DNA from: Massospora cicadina
Taxonomy: Eukaryota > Entomophthoromycota > Entomophthoromycetes > Entomophthorales > Entomophthoraceae
Length of the DNA stretch: 64,000 nucleotides
Direction: 5' to 3'
NCBI GenBank assembly: GCA_022478985.1
Contig: JAKSZP010014455.1
Location: forward strand, 1 to 64,000
Of the stretch, positions 21,568-31,719 are shown piece by piece (the stretch's first letter is position 1; each line of letters begins with the position of its first letter). The position numbers and the translations under genes are program-made. The notes under the pieces are model-generated. The model searched no databases, had not been told where the DNA came from, and was given only the letters and a program-made list of their open reading frames with translations.

Positions 21568-23290
21568 AAAACCAAAAAACAATCTCCAACTAGGCAGTGA
21601 GCGGAAACTACTAACTCACCATGGCAGAGGGTGAGGGGGTGGGCTGGGATGCTCTTCTTCAGACAAATTTTCATGAAAATTATATGATAATTGTAGAATC
21701 AGACAAAAGCAGAGAGCCAGGGCATTGGTGCATCAGCATATTGTGGGTGGATGGCAGACTAAAATGAGTACTCATCCTCATCACCAAAATTATCTTGGTA
21801 GTCAGCTTCAACAATTTCCACTAAGTGATGTTCAGCTTGAATGTGACCATTGGGGGGTTTGCAAAACCTTTTAAACTTTAGTGGGTGTTTATAGCAGATA
21901 AGTCAAAATCTGGTAGTTTAGCGACATGAAAGGCAGCAGCTTTTGGCATCGTCAAATAATTTACTGATTTTACAATTGGCTGCTTTGGGGAAATCAGGAG
22001 GGTAGTAGAGTATGGTCAGCCTTAGTTGGAATAGAGACACTGATTGGGCCACAGCTTTGCGTTGATTGTGGCAATGGGGAGAGGCCACCACTACTAAGGC
22101 GTGCTGGTGGTCACTTTGGTAGGGGGCAGCATCGGGTTTAGAGAAAAAGGTTTGGGGGATGGGGTTTTGTCTAAGTCAGAAGGGAAAAATTTGGCCCAAC
22201 CTTAATCAAACTGACCAAGAGGTTCACCTGATCCTCACTCATGATAACATTACAGATTTCATCGACCAAACCATTAGGTCCCAGGAATTTTGGTTCTTGA
22301 GAATAGTGGATGACGATTTTGTGTGGGAAAAAGTCAAATGGGCTGCTAGGATGCAAAAGGTGGTCCTAGCCTGACTCTGACTGCCAGGGTTTAATTGGGT
22401 GGGTTAATGTAGCTTTTGAATTGATAGGGGCCAATTTCTCACTCTGGACCATCAAATGAGAATGTTAAGTAGGAGGTGGCAACAAAATGCCCAATTCAGA
22501 ATCCGCTGAATAGGGCTCTGAAGCCTCATTTGAATAAGTGGCATGGGGGCAGGATTTTTTAAAATGGCCAAATCCAAAACAGAGGGGAAATTCTGATGAT
22601 TATTATCCACATGAGCCTAAAAAAGTGCTCAAGTGCCGCTGCAAAATGAGCAGAGTGGGATTTGTTGGGCTATGGCAGGGTGGTGTGGTATTATGGTAGC
22701 AGTAGCACGAGGGGCAGCAAGGAGCTCTGCACCAGAGGGAACAGTGTAGATGATATTGGGCTAGCTCCCATAAGAAAGAAGCCTTATCATCAACTGACCA
22801 TATTAAACTTGAGGTGGGAGGTGGGAAGGGAGGGACGCAAAGGACACCAACTTTGTGGTTTCTGTAGGGAGGCAAGTTCAGGATGTTGGTATGAGAGTGT
22901 TTTTATAAATAAGGGGAATAGAAACCGCTGCTGCAGCATCCTCCTCCATCTGGAAGCCAATATTAAAGAAGCCCTTAATGGGCAGAAAATCAATAAAGCC
23001 AGCTAGTGCAAATGAGGAAGTGGCCAATTTGATAATTGCCTTATTGGCATGCCAGAAAAATTGCCTGTAGTCAACTCATAGGCAAAAATGGATTGTGTAT
23101 CGAGGGAGGGTGAGAGGATGGGGCAAGAATGGTGGATGCACGTCAGGTAGAGTGCTAAGTCCCATGGGGACAAAACAGCTTGAAGAAGATAGCAGGCTAT
23201 TAAACTTCATGCAAATGCATTTGCCCACAGGATTAAAATGCTAGGTGGTGGAGCGTCGCTACCCCACATTGGACAGCTGGCGGTGGATCT
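21568..23290 (-). pseudogene. F1 ORF (family F protein), decayed
   Basis: Homologous to the ORFs of F2, FA and FB. The start near 23.29 kb reads MSTDPPPAVQCGVATLHH (MSSDTPPAAPVWGSCAP in FA). A region around 22.9 kb matches the 'PYKGYFD' segment of other copies, and 22.3-21.8 kb corresponds to the helical C-terminal part. Many stops. The family is not one I can name; see F2 and FB. Confidence 0.55.
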
Positions 23291-23545
23291 GTGGACATAA
23301 ATAGGAAAACTGGTGTGGCCAGACGACAGTGGTAAAATAAACTTTTTAATAGAATTTTCTTAAAAGTGAAATTTAGTGAAAAGAAAAGTTTAGTATATAT
23401 TAAAGAAAATATACATAAAGCAGTTTTAACAAGTTTATGATATTCAAGAAACAAAAAAATGAATTATTTAAGAATTTTCTTCTTTAATATAATGTTCCAT
23501 TTTATATTTTTTGACAACCAGGAGCTCATTTAGTAATTGAATTGA

Positions 23546-23593
23546 TAACAATAGGTCTAACCATCTAGTACTAAAAAAATAACAATAGGTCTA
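23546..23593 (+). mobile_element. 20 bp poly(A)-ended insertion with 14 bp TSD
   Basis: TAACAATAGGTCTA occurs at 23546-23559 and 23580-23593. Between them are exactly 20 bases, ACCATCTAGTACTAAAAAAA. A short unique piece ending in A7 between perfect direct repeats is what extreme 5' truncation of a retroposed RNA would leave. A second copy in the other orientation lies at 23799-23821. Confidence 0.7.
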
Positions 23594-23783
23594 TAGTTCT
23601 ACACCTTACATCACTATATGTATTTTGAACTATGCATACATTATATAATTTACAAATATAACTCCTCCCTTGGAGATGATTTTGTGGTGCTAGAGATATA
23701 ATTTAAGGTCAAATTCTTGTTAAATATTTTTTTCTAATTATTAAAATATATAAATTGCTTCTGCAATAAAATACTTTAGAGTA

Positions 23784-23836
23784 CAAACATTATATTCTTT
23801 TTTTTAGTACTAGATGGTCAGCAAACATTATATTCT
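23784..23836 (-). mobile_element. 23 bp poly(A)-ended insertion with 15 bp TSD
   Basis: CAAACATTATATTCT occurs at 23784-23798 and 23822-23836. The 23 bases between them read, on the minus strand, CTGACCATCTAGTACT followed by A7, that is the same 3' end as the insertion at 23560-23579 with three more bases at the 5' side. Different TSDs and opposite orientation show two independent events from one source. Confidence 0.7.
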
Positions 23837-23971
23837 CATTTGATGTTATAATAAAGTAAAACAAGGTGCTTACAATACATTATGCTACTTTTCTTTATGC
23901 TCGACTTCAAATTTGAGAAAATTTTAAAACAAGTAAATTAACCACACCTCATTAAATCAATTTCCCAATCT

Positions 23972-24660
23972 ATGTCCTCAGATACACCACCTGCAGCCCC
24001 AGTATGGGGTAGCTGTGCTCCACTCACTAGCATTTTCCACCCAGCAGGCAAATGTGTGCAGAATGTCTCATCCAGTCCACCAAATACATCCAGCTGCTAT
24101 GTTCACCTAAGTGACTTAGACTCCACCTCGCATGAGTCCACCCAAACTGCCACCATCCCTTAGCACTACCTCAATCCACTATCTGGTTTTGCCTCCATGT
24201 CAAGCACAGATATCTCTTCCTGTATTCTGACAAAACGATAATTGAGCTGGAAACTGCCACCTTTACACCAGCAGGATTTATAGACTTCCACCCTTACAAG
24301 TGCTGTTTTGATATAGGCTTCTCTACCAAAGCAGATCTATCCACTGCAGCAGCTAAGTCCTTAATTTATAAAAACACACCCATTACCACCACCCATACAC
24401 GCCTCCCTAATAATAACACACTTGTGGCGACCTTTACAAACCTTCCCTCACACCTTCCCACTCAAACTCTTTATAAAGAGCTAATGTCAGGGCAGTCCAC
24501 TTATAGTACAGACTCCAACCTCCACTTTCTTGTCCTTTGTTGTGCTGAGCACCTCCCGGCACCTTGAGCAATGGCCACCATTACCCCCACCAGCTGATCA
24601 TGGCCCAGAACATCCCACTGCATGCCTACATATTATCTGCACCTGAATATTTCTTTTGGG
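23972..24660 (+). pseudogene. FA ORF, N-terminal part
   Basis: Starts MSSDTPPAAPVWGSCAP. Further on, in shifted frames, are FIDFHPYKCCFDIGFSTKAD, LIYKNTPI, NLPSHLPTQTLYKELMSGQS and AEHLPAP. These match F2 and FB. The segment 'F-x-N-L-P-S-H-L-P-x-x-x-L-x-x-E-L-M-x-G-L' resembles the RNA-binding part of LINE ORF1 here ('LKAGLSIYGEI'). Confidence 0.65.
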
Positions 24661-24665
24661 CTCAC

Positions 24666-25118
24666 TGTCAAAATTCTGCCCTGAATGACTTATTCATATG
24701 TGTTGGATAAAAGGGAATCAATCCTGTACTTATGAAAAAGCCTAAACTCCAGTTGGGATTTTAACCCAATCAATGATTTAAGCTCAATCAAATTGACCAA
24801 GTTAATCATGCTTTTTTCAATAAGCTATTTGGTTCATTATTTGATCTAGGCTTGGACGGCTTAGTTTTTCCCCCAAAACACTTCCCGCTTTCCCATTTAT
24901 ATTTAGTATTACGCAAATAAACCTTACGTTTTTCTCTCCTTTATGCAATTTTTAAAAAAATTAACCATTTGGAATTTACCACCACAGACTTACTATTAGA
25001 ACAAATAAGACTTCATGATCAAGAGAAGCAACCAAGTTAAGTATCCAGCACTCTTGAACTTTGAGTCACTGACTAAAAACAAACAAAATATTCGAGGTTT
25101 TAACCTGTAATCGCAACA
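24666..25118 (+). repeat. 5' LTR of element G
   Basis: Begins TGTCAAAATTCTGCCCTGAATG-like sequence and ends TAATCGCAACA. Shared blocks with the 3' LTR include GATCTAGGCTTGG, TATATTTAGTATTACGCAAA and GGAATTTACCA. The next bases AAACTGCTGCTCCCTG are not an obvious primer-binding site. Confidence 0.9.
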
Positions 25119-25199
25119 AAACTGCTGCTCCCTGCCAGGTTGCACTCCAAGTTTGCAGTGAATGTTATAAAAATAAGCAACAGAAGCAAATATGAATAG

Positions 25200-26560
25200 T
25201 AACAATTCTGTTTTGGAAAACTTCTCAGATTATGAAGCCGCCCACTTCAGTAACTGGGCAACCTTATCTGCTTTGATATGTGGAATGTAGCACAAAGTGC
25301 TCACCACTAAAAAACATCAACTAAACCTCCAAACTGCTAATATTGCTTTAAGAACAAAGTATGCCAATTAAATCAAATTGTTGCCACAAAGTTGGCTCTC
25401 AGAACTCATGAAATAGTAGACTTAATAGTTGATTATCTTAATGATCTGTGGCTTTAACTAGATGCACTTCAACTTAAGCGTATTCCCAATATACCAACTC
25501 TTCATTAGGTGAAAGCGCTGTTCCAGTATCTATTCATGTCGTTCGTCCTCTAACCCCCCCCCCAAATGGTACATTTAAACCTTTGTTCAAAGAAAAATTT
25601 CCCTGGGGAGGGAAGTACTTTATACTGCTATGTTAGCTCTATGGAGGAAGCGACTAACCACAAACGTCTTAAACATTTAATTTAACTTTTTAGCCATATG
25701 ACTCAAGGCATTATGATCCCCCATCTGATGCATTGCTGTACTTTGAATGATGCCAAGACTGCTTTGCTTCTGGAATCTGGGATGAGACTTAACATTAACA
25801 AACCAAAAACAGACCTTCATAGGTTTCAGCCTTAATTGATGGGAAACTTTAAGTGAATTCGCCCACCATTTTTACCTCAAAGCACAAACTCTGGTTGCAG
25901 GAAATCGTCTTACATTAGATGATGCCATCACTGCTGCATTTTCAGCATTTAAAATATGCTTGATATCTTAATTTATCTTAAAGCAGTAGTCAAGTGGTAC
26001 TTAACATCCCTCATATATAATAAAGAGGCTATAATGTAAATTCCGGCTAAACTAAATAAACCCGTTGGGCCCCTTGTTTTAACACCAATAAGCCCCAGTC
26101 CCAAGTGTTGGCCGTTACACCCTGTGATTCGCCTACACCTGTATTATACTGCACTCATTGCAGAAGAAACAACCACACTGTTGCTGACTGCTACATCATT
26201 CAACATATATCAGCAAAAGGTCAGTTAATATAGGGATATAGGCTCTCTATGCTGACAAAAATACAGTGCCTCAAGAATCTTTTACTAGTTCTAGCTCTAT
26301 CCCCAGCACTCCAGGTTGTTTTGAGTTAGCTGCTCCTGCAGAAGTTGAAGTACTCTTTTCATATCCAAGGAAATAAACACCTCCCTCTTTCTTTCTTCAA
26401 TGTTGGTCAGTTACCCCAACAACGTTTGACAGTCAACTCTTCTAAGGAAAGTCAAGCGCTGGCAGAAACAACGTTCAAATGCATTGAACAACCCAAGCTT
26501 GGCCACAGAAGAATCCTTTGCTTGCTTCATTGCAAAATCCTACTGACAGTCTACTAGCTG
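25200..26560 (+). pseudogene. Element G gag with zinc knuckle
   Basis: Heavily broken. Recognisable by YCTHCRRNNHTVADCY at 26147-26194, a perfect C-x2-C-x4-H-x4-C nucleocapsid knuckle (cysteine-to-cysteine 26150-26191). Upstream segments such as SVPVSIHVVRPLTPPP near 25.5 kb and a helical stretch near 25.9 kb are compatible with capsid and linker. The open piece 26345-26557 follows. Gag would package the element RNA into particles. Confidence 0.6.
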
Positions 26561-26618
26561 TTAATTCACAGTTTGGATCTTCAGTGGTTCGAGTCAAGGT
26601 TGTACATAAGGTAAAGTC

Positions 26619-26927
26619 TTGGCAATAATTGATACTGGCTCACCGGTTAATGTTATTTCCTCCCAACTCATTCAAAAGATAATAATGGCTCCAGACTTGA
26701 TCCACGAGGCTGAATATGGAGCTGCGGGTAGTCAGACTACTAAGGCGATTGGAGCGTATTCTGCCTTACCTCTTCGATTTGAGAAACACTTAATTACTTC
26801 CCCCACCATCACATTAGAAAATGATACTTATGAGTTGCTTATTGGGGTCCAATTGATGCGGGAGTTCAACTGCATCATCAACCATAAGGAAAAGTATCTA
26901 TCACTCCTAGGGTATCAATTTCATTAA
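26619..26927 (+). pseudogene. Element G aspartic protease
   Basis: 102 aa open frame beginning MAIIDTGSPVNVISSQL with an intact D-T-G-S active site, later YELLIGVQLMREFNCIIN, the usual 'L-L-G-x-x-x-L' second half. Full retropepsin length. One of the few undamaged domains in the window. Confidence 0.85.
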
Positions 26928-27479
26928 TATCTGAACTCCCTATCAAAAGTAAAGGAGTCCCTAAAAAAGAAATGCCTCCAAAAATACCCATCATCCATTT
27001 ACAAAGTTGAATACCAAGATTTAGGGGTAAGAAAAAGTTACCCTCAGAGGCTGTGGATGCTGAAGATGAATTCCTCTGTATGCCCCCATCCTATCACAAT
27101 ACTCTCTGGCTCACAGGTTATTGTGGATACGGAGATACAGATTCTTGCCCCTCAAGATCACATTTTGGAGCTTAGGGGACACCCAAGCCCTTACATCAAT
27201 GAAGCGCTGACAGCCCTGAGATTTGGATCCTGCATTCAGGAAATTCTATCTCTATATTACCAGGGAACTTAACAAGTCATACTCTTCAATCCCATGACAT
27301 GCCCCTATCACTTGCATAAAACTATGTCCTATTAAGATTTTACTGATGTGAGTTGTATTGGATCATTAAAGATCTAGGATTCGATCCCCCACCAACCATA
27401 GCTCTGGTTGACAGTCAAATTGGGGACAATCTCACTCCTAAAGAACACAAAACTGTCAAAGACTTCCTTGAAGAGCACA

Positions 27480-28160
27480 GCGAAATTTTTCTTCAGCACC
27501 AAGTAACTACGGAAAAATGTCTGGGGTAATTTACAAAAATGATACTGAGGCTCATCCTCCATTCAAATCCTGGCCATACCAAAAATACAAAGTTGAAGAA
27601 GCACAAGTGGCTGTAGAGTTACAGCAACTGCTGGACGCCAGGTTACTTGTGCCTTCTGAAACCAGTGCTTCCCCTTCTATTTTTGGAAGAAGGATGGTGG
27701 CACTGTGTTTTTTTGGATTATTGCTGCCTTAATAAAAAACCTGGAAAGACAGCTATCCATTGCCACATATAGATGATTTCTTACGCTTTATGTCGGGATC
27801 TCACTATTTCTAAGCGATGGATCTCGCCAATGGGTACTGGCAAGAAGATTTATCCCCAGAAGACCGTAAAAAATGAACTCTTAACACAAGTGAAAGACTA
27901 ATTGAGCCCACTAGCTTGCCGCAGGAGTTGTGTAACACCTCTGCTACCTTCCAGAGCGTCATGGACGGACTCCTAGGAGATTTAAAACGCTCCTGCATGT
28001 TATTTTATTTTGATGACATTACCATATTCTCAAGAGCTTTTATTGAACACCTAGATCACCTTAGGTAAGTATTCTAGCAGTTATGGCAATCATTATAAAA
28101 ACTAAAGTTATCAAAATGCTCTTTCTTTCAGAGTGAGATGGATTTTCTGGGCCATAAGGT
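27480..28160 (+). pseudogene. Element G reverse transcriptase
   Basis: Open piece 27517-27732 holds HPPFKSWPYQKYKVEEAQVA and QQLLDARLLVPSETSASPS. Downstream, in shifting frames, are CLNKKPGK, MDLANGYWQ, NTSATFQSVMDGLLGDLK and the active site YFDDITIFSRAF (28.0 kb; first position Y, both Asp kept), then EHLDHLR and SEMDFLGHKVG. Motifs are those of a Ty3/gypsy RT distinct from the A-D-C-E chromovirus group. Confidence 0.88.
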
Positions 28161-28253
28161 AGGTAAAGCTGAACTTTTCCCGAGGATGACAGTTCAGAGG
28201 CCATTTCCAAAGTGCCCCCCTAAACCTTATGAGACGTACAAGTTTTCTTAGGG

Positions 28254-28800
28254 ATGGTGGAATATTATTGCCAGTTCATCCCCCGCTTTGATGACACCTC
28301 TAAGCCTTTTTTATATTTATTGAAGAAAGAGATACCCTTCCAGTGGAAAAAGAGCAAAAGTAGGCCTTTGACCTATTACATGTTTTTCTCCCACACTCGG
28401 AACTTTCACATCCCAACTTTGATAAACCCTTTCTCCTGTTATCTGATAACTGTGATATAACCATTGGAGCCATCCTATTGCAGCATGACGAAAACCTGTT
28501 AAACCATCCTATCGCTTACTATAGCAAAACTCTAATTAGAGCTGAAACCAACTACATCGTTACAGAACATGAATGCTTAGTAGTAGTATTGGCTATTGAG
28601 CATTTTTGACCTTTTCTATATGGGAAACATCTCACTATAAATACCAAACATGCTTCCCTGTAATGGCTTCAGAAAATGAAGGACCCTGATGGAAGGTTAT
28701 CCCGATGGGCATTAAATCTTCAAAACTATGATTTTCCATCATCCATCAACCAGGGCCCATACACCAAAATGCACATTGCCTATCCCAGCTGCCCATATTA
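28254..28800 (+). pseudogene. Element G RNase H
   Basis: Begins with the connection VEYYCQFIPRFDDTSKPF and PFQWKKS. Shifted frames then give LLSDNCDITIGAILLQHDE, PIAYYSKTLIRAETNY and TEHECLVVVLAIEHF (catalytic Glu), ending near 28.8 kb. Frameshifts near 28.4 kb. Confidence 0.8.
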
Positions 28801-28899
28801 AATATAACTGCCCCTGAGGGAGATTGACTTTACAACCTCTTAACACAACCTCACTTCAGAAAGAGAAATACCCTACCTTGCAAAAAGAATTAGGAAAAA

Positions 28900-29950
28900 A
28901 ATCGGTGGGTCTCCAAGTCAAAAATGGCCAAATGTGCAAACTTGTGTCTCAAAAATGGGTGCTCTGTGTATGAACGTCAGAGTGAACTGATGTCATATTG
29001 GAGGGACATCAGCAAGTTGGCCATGGAGAAGTTTGGATAACTAACCAGTGGCTCAATACTTAATGTTACTGAGAAGAAATGATTGTTACAATCCAAGGTG
29101 CATTGAAACCCTGTTTGGTATGCCAAAGTTAAGCCGGACCTAAACCCCAGTCCCAACATCAAGTGATTTCACCCTATAACCCCTTCATACCAATAAGTAT
29201 TTATGTTGTGGGACCTCTCCCTTAAGCCTCTATTGGTCACTGATTCCTCCTCCTGGCTGTAAATCATTTAACTAAGTGGATTGAAGCTGTGTCACTACCT
29301 TCTGCTTCAGCAAAAGCTACCACCACCTTCTTGTATAATTTGATTATCACTCATAATGGGTGCCCTCACATAATATTCTCCAAATAATAGGCAAAATTTA
29401 CGATCATCACTGGTTAATGTTTTAGCCGAGTTGATGGAATCCACCCAGGTATTTTACATTTCCTACCATCCTGCCACCAATGGAATGGTAGAGTGGGTGA
29501 ATGGTCCCCTAACAGCCACCCTTCATATTATGGGCCTGACCAACCCTCTGCATTGGCCACAATATTTTCCTAGTACAATTCTGGCCTATCAAATAAGCTT
29601 CTACCAAATCATCAAGATGTCTCTCTTTCAGGCTTTGTATGGATGAAATCCCCAGTTAGCCTCAGAGTGCAGGCCATATTGGATCAAGCTTCTCCTAGGC
29701 CCTGTAGTTACTATGAAAAGCATCGCTAATGAAATTATCTGACTCCAGGCTCTAGCTTCTAAGAACTTACCAGCTACCATCAGTAGAGAAACTAACAAAA
29801 TAATGATAAACACAAACCCCTACACACTTTCCAACCAGGTGACCTCATCCTATTTTTACCATCATGGCCTGGAAGTCATAATCATAAAATAAACACTAAC
29901 TTGTCAGGGAATTATCGAGTCATATAATTATGGGGCAAAAACGCTCAATT
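28900..29950 (+). pseudogene. Element G integrase
   Basis: Zinc region ends in a C-L-V-C motif near 29.12 kb. The catalytic core shows LAVNHLTKWIEAVSLPSASA (D to N at the first acid), ITHNGCPHIIFSK (second acid region decayed) and 29431-29646 with YHPATNGMVEWVNGPLTATLH (catalytic Glu in VEWVN). Element I at 63.6 kb has the same 'MVEWVN' string, so G and I are related. Confidence 0.85.
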
Positions 29951-30041
29951 GTAGAGGTTATTCAAGGCATAGGTGTAAGCCGCATGCATAGACGCTTTCT
30001 CAACCCTTTCTCCCCCTGCGCCAAGATCTTGAGGAGGGTAT

Positions 30042-30496
30042 TGTTGGGATTCTGACCTGAATGACTAATTCAGATGTGTCATCTAATGGAAATTGATCCC
30101 AAACTGTTGAAAAAGGCCAAACTTCAGTTGAAATGAAACTTGATTAATGAGACAATCTCAATCAAATCAACTGGGTTATTTATGTTTTTTCAAATTCCTG
30201 ATTGGTTAAAATTATTAGATCTAGGCTTGGGAGGCTTAGATTTTCCCCAAAAACACTTCCCCACTTTCCCATTTTATATTTAGTATTACGCAAATAAGTC
30301 TTACGTTTTCTCCTTTTTTGCAATTTTAAGTAAAAACTGTAGCCATTTGGAATTTACCATCACAGACTTACTATATGAACAAATATGACTTCATGACCAA
30401 GAGAAGCAACCAAGGTAAGTATCCAGCACCTTTGAGCTTTGGGTCACTGGCCTAAAACAAACAAAGGATCCATGGTTACAACCCATGATCCCAACA
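30042..30496 (+). repeat. 3' LTR of element G
   Basis: Preceded by a purine-rich tract GAGGAGGGTAT. Starts TGTTGGGATTCTGACCTG and ends GATCCCAACA; aligns with 24666-25118 over its whole length. Confidence 0.9.
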
Positions 30497-30501
30497 CCCA
30501 C

Positions 30502-31407
30502 ATTGACAATGGCCGCACATATTTCACCCTCTGCCATGAATTGGACCATACCAAAAGGCATTTTACTAAAATTCAAACCCTTGGAATACTGCCAACCCCA
30601 ACCAGGAGGCCACACCAACAGCGTTTAAATGGGGATCTTGGCTGCCCCCCACCCCCAGGTTGTGCATTAGATGAAAAGCAGCAAAATCAGCAACCCAAAT
30701 TCAAGCTGGCCAATTTTCACCCATGCCAACCAATCAGGAGCATGTTTGGAACCATATTCAATCCAAACTTTTCCCGCCCCAAAACTTACCCAACCACAGC
30801 CACCTATCACCAAATCATTCTAATTCGACCAAAATCCCTAGGACTTATTGAATGAAGTGACAATATATAGTGAAATTTTCCCACCTCCAGCTAAATCAAA
30901 CGTTTTTTACCTTTTAGTAATTCAGACCTAGATGCCCCACTCCCGCCCAAAGAATATGTCTACAAACCCAATGTTATCCCATACCAAAGCAACTATCAGC
31001 TTTCCAAGGCTGTGGTGGTCTCACCCAAAAATCGTCAACTTTGCAAAGCCATGGCAAAATCTGTTGCTGAATTTAAAAAGGGCTGCACCCCACCTTGTTC
31101 CCCTCCGATTTTCCTCTTATTGCAAAAAGAGGATATTCAACGCCTCTATGAAATTTCTTCCACTGCTTTCAAACGTGTCATTACTCTGGCAGATTTTCCA
31201 CATCCACACATTTCATTAGAGCAAACATTGCGAAATTGGCCCAACCTCCGACACCACATCCTAGCCAAACACCATGTTGCCAAACTCATAGAGTCTTTTA
31301 TCCAGGCCAATTTGTCAATCTCAACTGTTATAAACCTCACCACAACCTTCATCCTGCGGATGCCCAACCCCCTTGCTATCAACATTGATCTTCTTTTTCA
31401 ATGCTAA
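30502..31407 (+). pseudogene. FA ORF, C-terminal part
   Basis: Resumes after G. A stop near 30.85 kb breaks it; 31012-31407 is open for 131 aa: RQLCKAMAKSVAEFKKGC, then IFLLLQKEDIQRLYEISSTA and RHHILAKHHVAKLIESFIQA. It aligns with F2 'ALSISEFKEGIYVTIFPPNF...'. The pattern is that of a helical, cysteine-poor domain of about 130 residues. Unknown function. Confidence 0.6.
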
Positions 31408-31719
31408 TCCCAAGGAAGAAGACAACGATCTGCCTATTCCCCACTCCCTCTCCACCATGGTGGGATAAGCAGCTCGCCGCTGTGCCACCTGTTAGGTTTT
31501 TTCTTCTTTATTTTGCATTTCCCGCTGCTCGTTTAAGGTGGTCAATTCATGTTCATGGTTGATTTGGCTTTGGAGTTTCTGTTACAGTATTGCCCATTCC
31601 CCTGGTCAGCTTGTCTCGGTTAAATAAAAACGATATGTATGCTAGTAATATATATTAAAAATTTATAGGAATGGATAGCTTAGAAGGGTGTTTCCTACCA
31701 AAACATTGGGTCAGGCTTT

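Larger units (their letters stand above)
10191..23391 (-). mobile_element. F1: family F retroposon, split by a LINE
   Basis: Minus-strand F copy whose 3' tail is at 10191-10279 and whose body resumes at 21568-23391, about 1.9 kb in all, the same as the complete copy F2 (1905 bp). Flanks carry a near-identical 18-19 bp duplication (AGTATATATTTAAGAAAT and AGTATATATTAAAGAAAAT). The tail at 10204-10225 contains the common 3' motif of the family ('CCTGG' then 'CATACCTCA' on the minus strand). The interruption is the LINE 10295-21552, flanked by AAACAAACGGAATGA / AAATAAACGGAATGA. Confidence 0.8.
23392..23887. other. AT-rich spacer
   Basis: AT-rich, no ORF. Starts with the right TSD of F1 (23392-23410) and ends with the proposed left TSD of FA (23872-23887). 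Contains two minute poly(A)-ended insertions. Confidence 0.6.
24666..30496 (+). mobile_element. Element G: Ty3/gypsy-type LTR retrotransposon (5831 bp)
   Basis: Two LTRs (453 and 455 bp), gag with CCHC knuckle, protease, RT, RNase H and integrase on the plus strand; no chromodomain seen. Flanked by CTCAC (24661-24665) and CCCAC (30497-30501), a 4 of 5 match, inside F copy FA. F2 shows the uninterrupted target. Unlike C and E, G has about 1.5 kb between LTR and protease, room for a normal gag. Confidence 0.92.
23888..31628 (+). mobile_element. FA: family F retroposon, split by element G
   Basis: Plus-strand F copy in two parts, 23888-24660 and 30502-31628, about 1.9 kb together. Starts with the family 5' end (CTTTTCTTTATGCTCGACTT, compare CTTTTCACTCAATATCACTT in F2) and ends with CCCCTGGTCAGCTTGTCTCGG before TTAAATAAAA. 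A weak duplication is ACAATACATTATGCTA (23872-23887) and ACGATATGTATGCTA (31629-31643). The interruption is element G. Confidence 0.75.

Noticed and set aside
22159..23006. Plus-strand ORFs at 22159-22374 and 22662-23006
   Set aside because: Antisense to the F1 reading, which is supported by four other copies.
23560..23818. 259 bp MITE with 20 bp terminal inverted repeats
   Set aside because: Each arm has its own separate flanking duplication and an A7 end, which fits two small retroposed insertions better than one DNA transposon.
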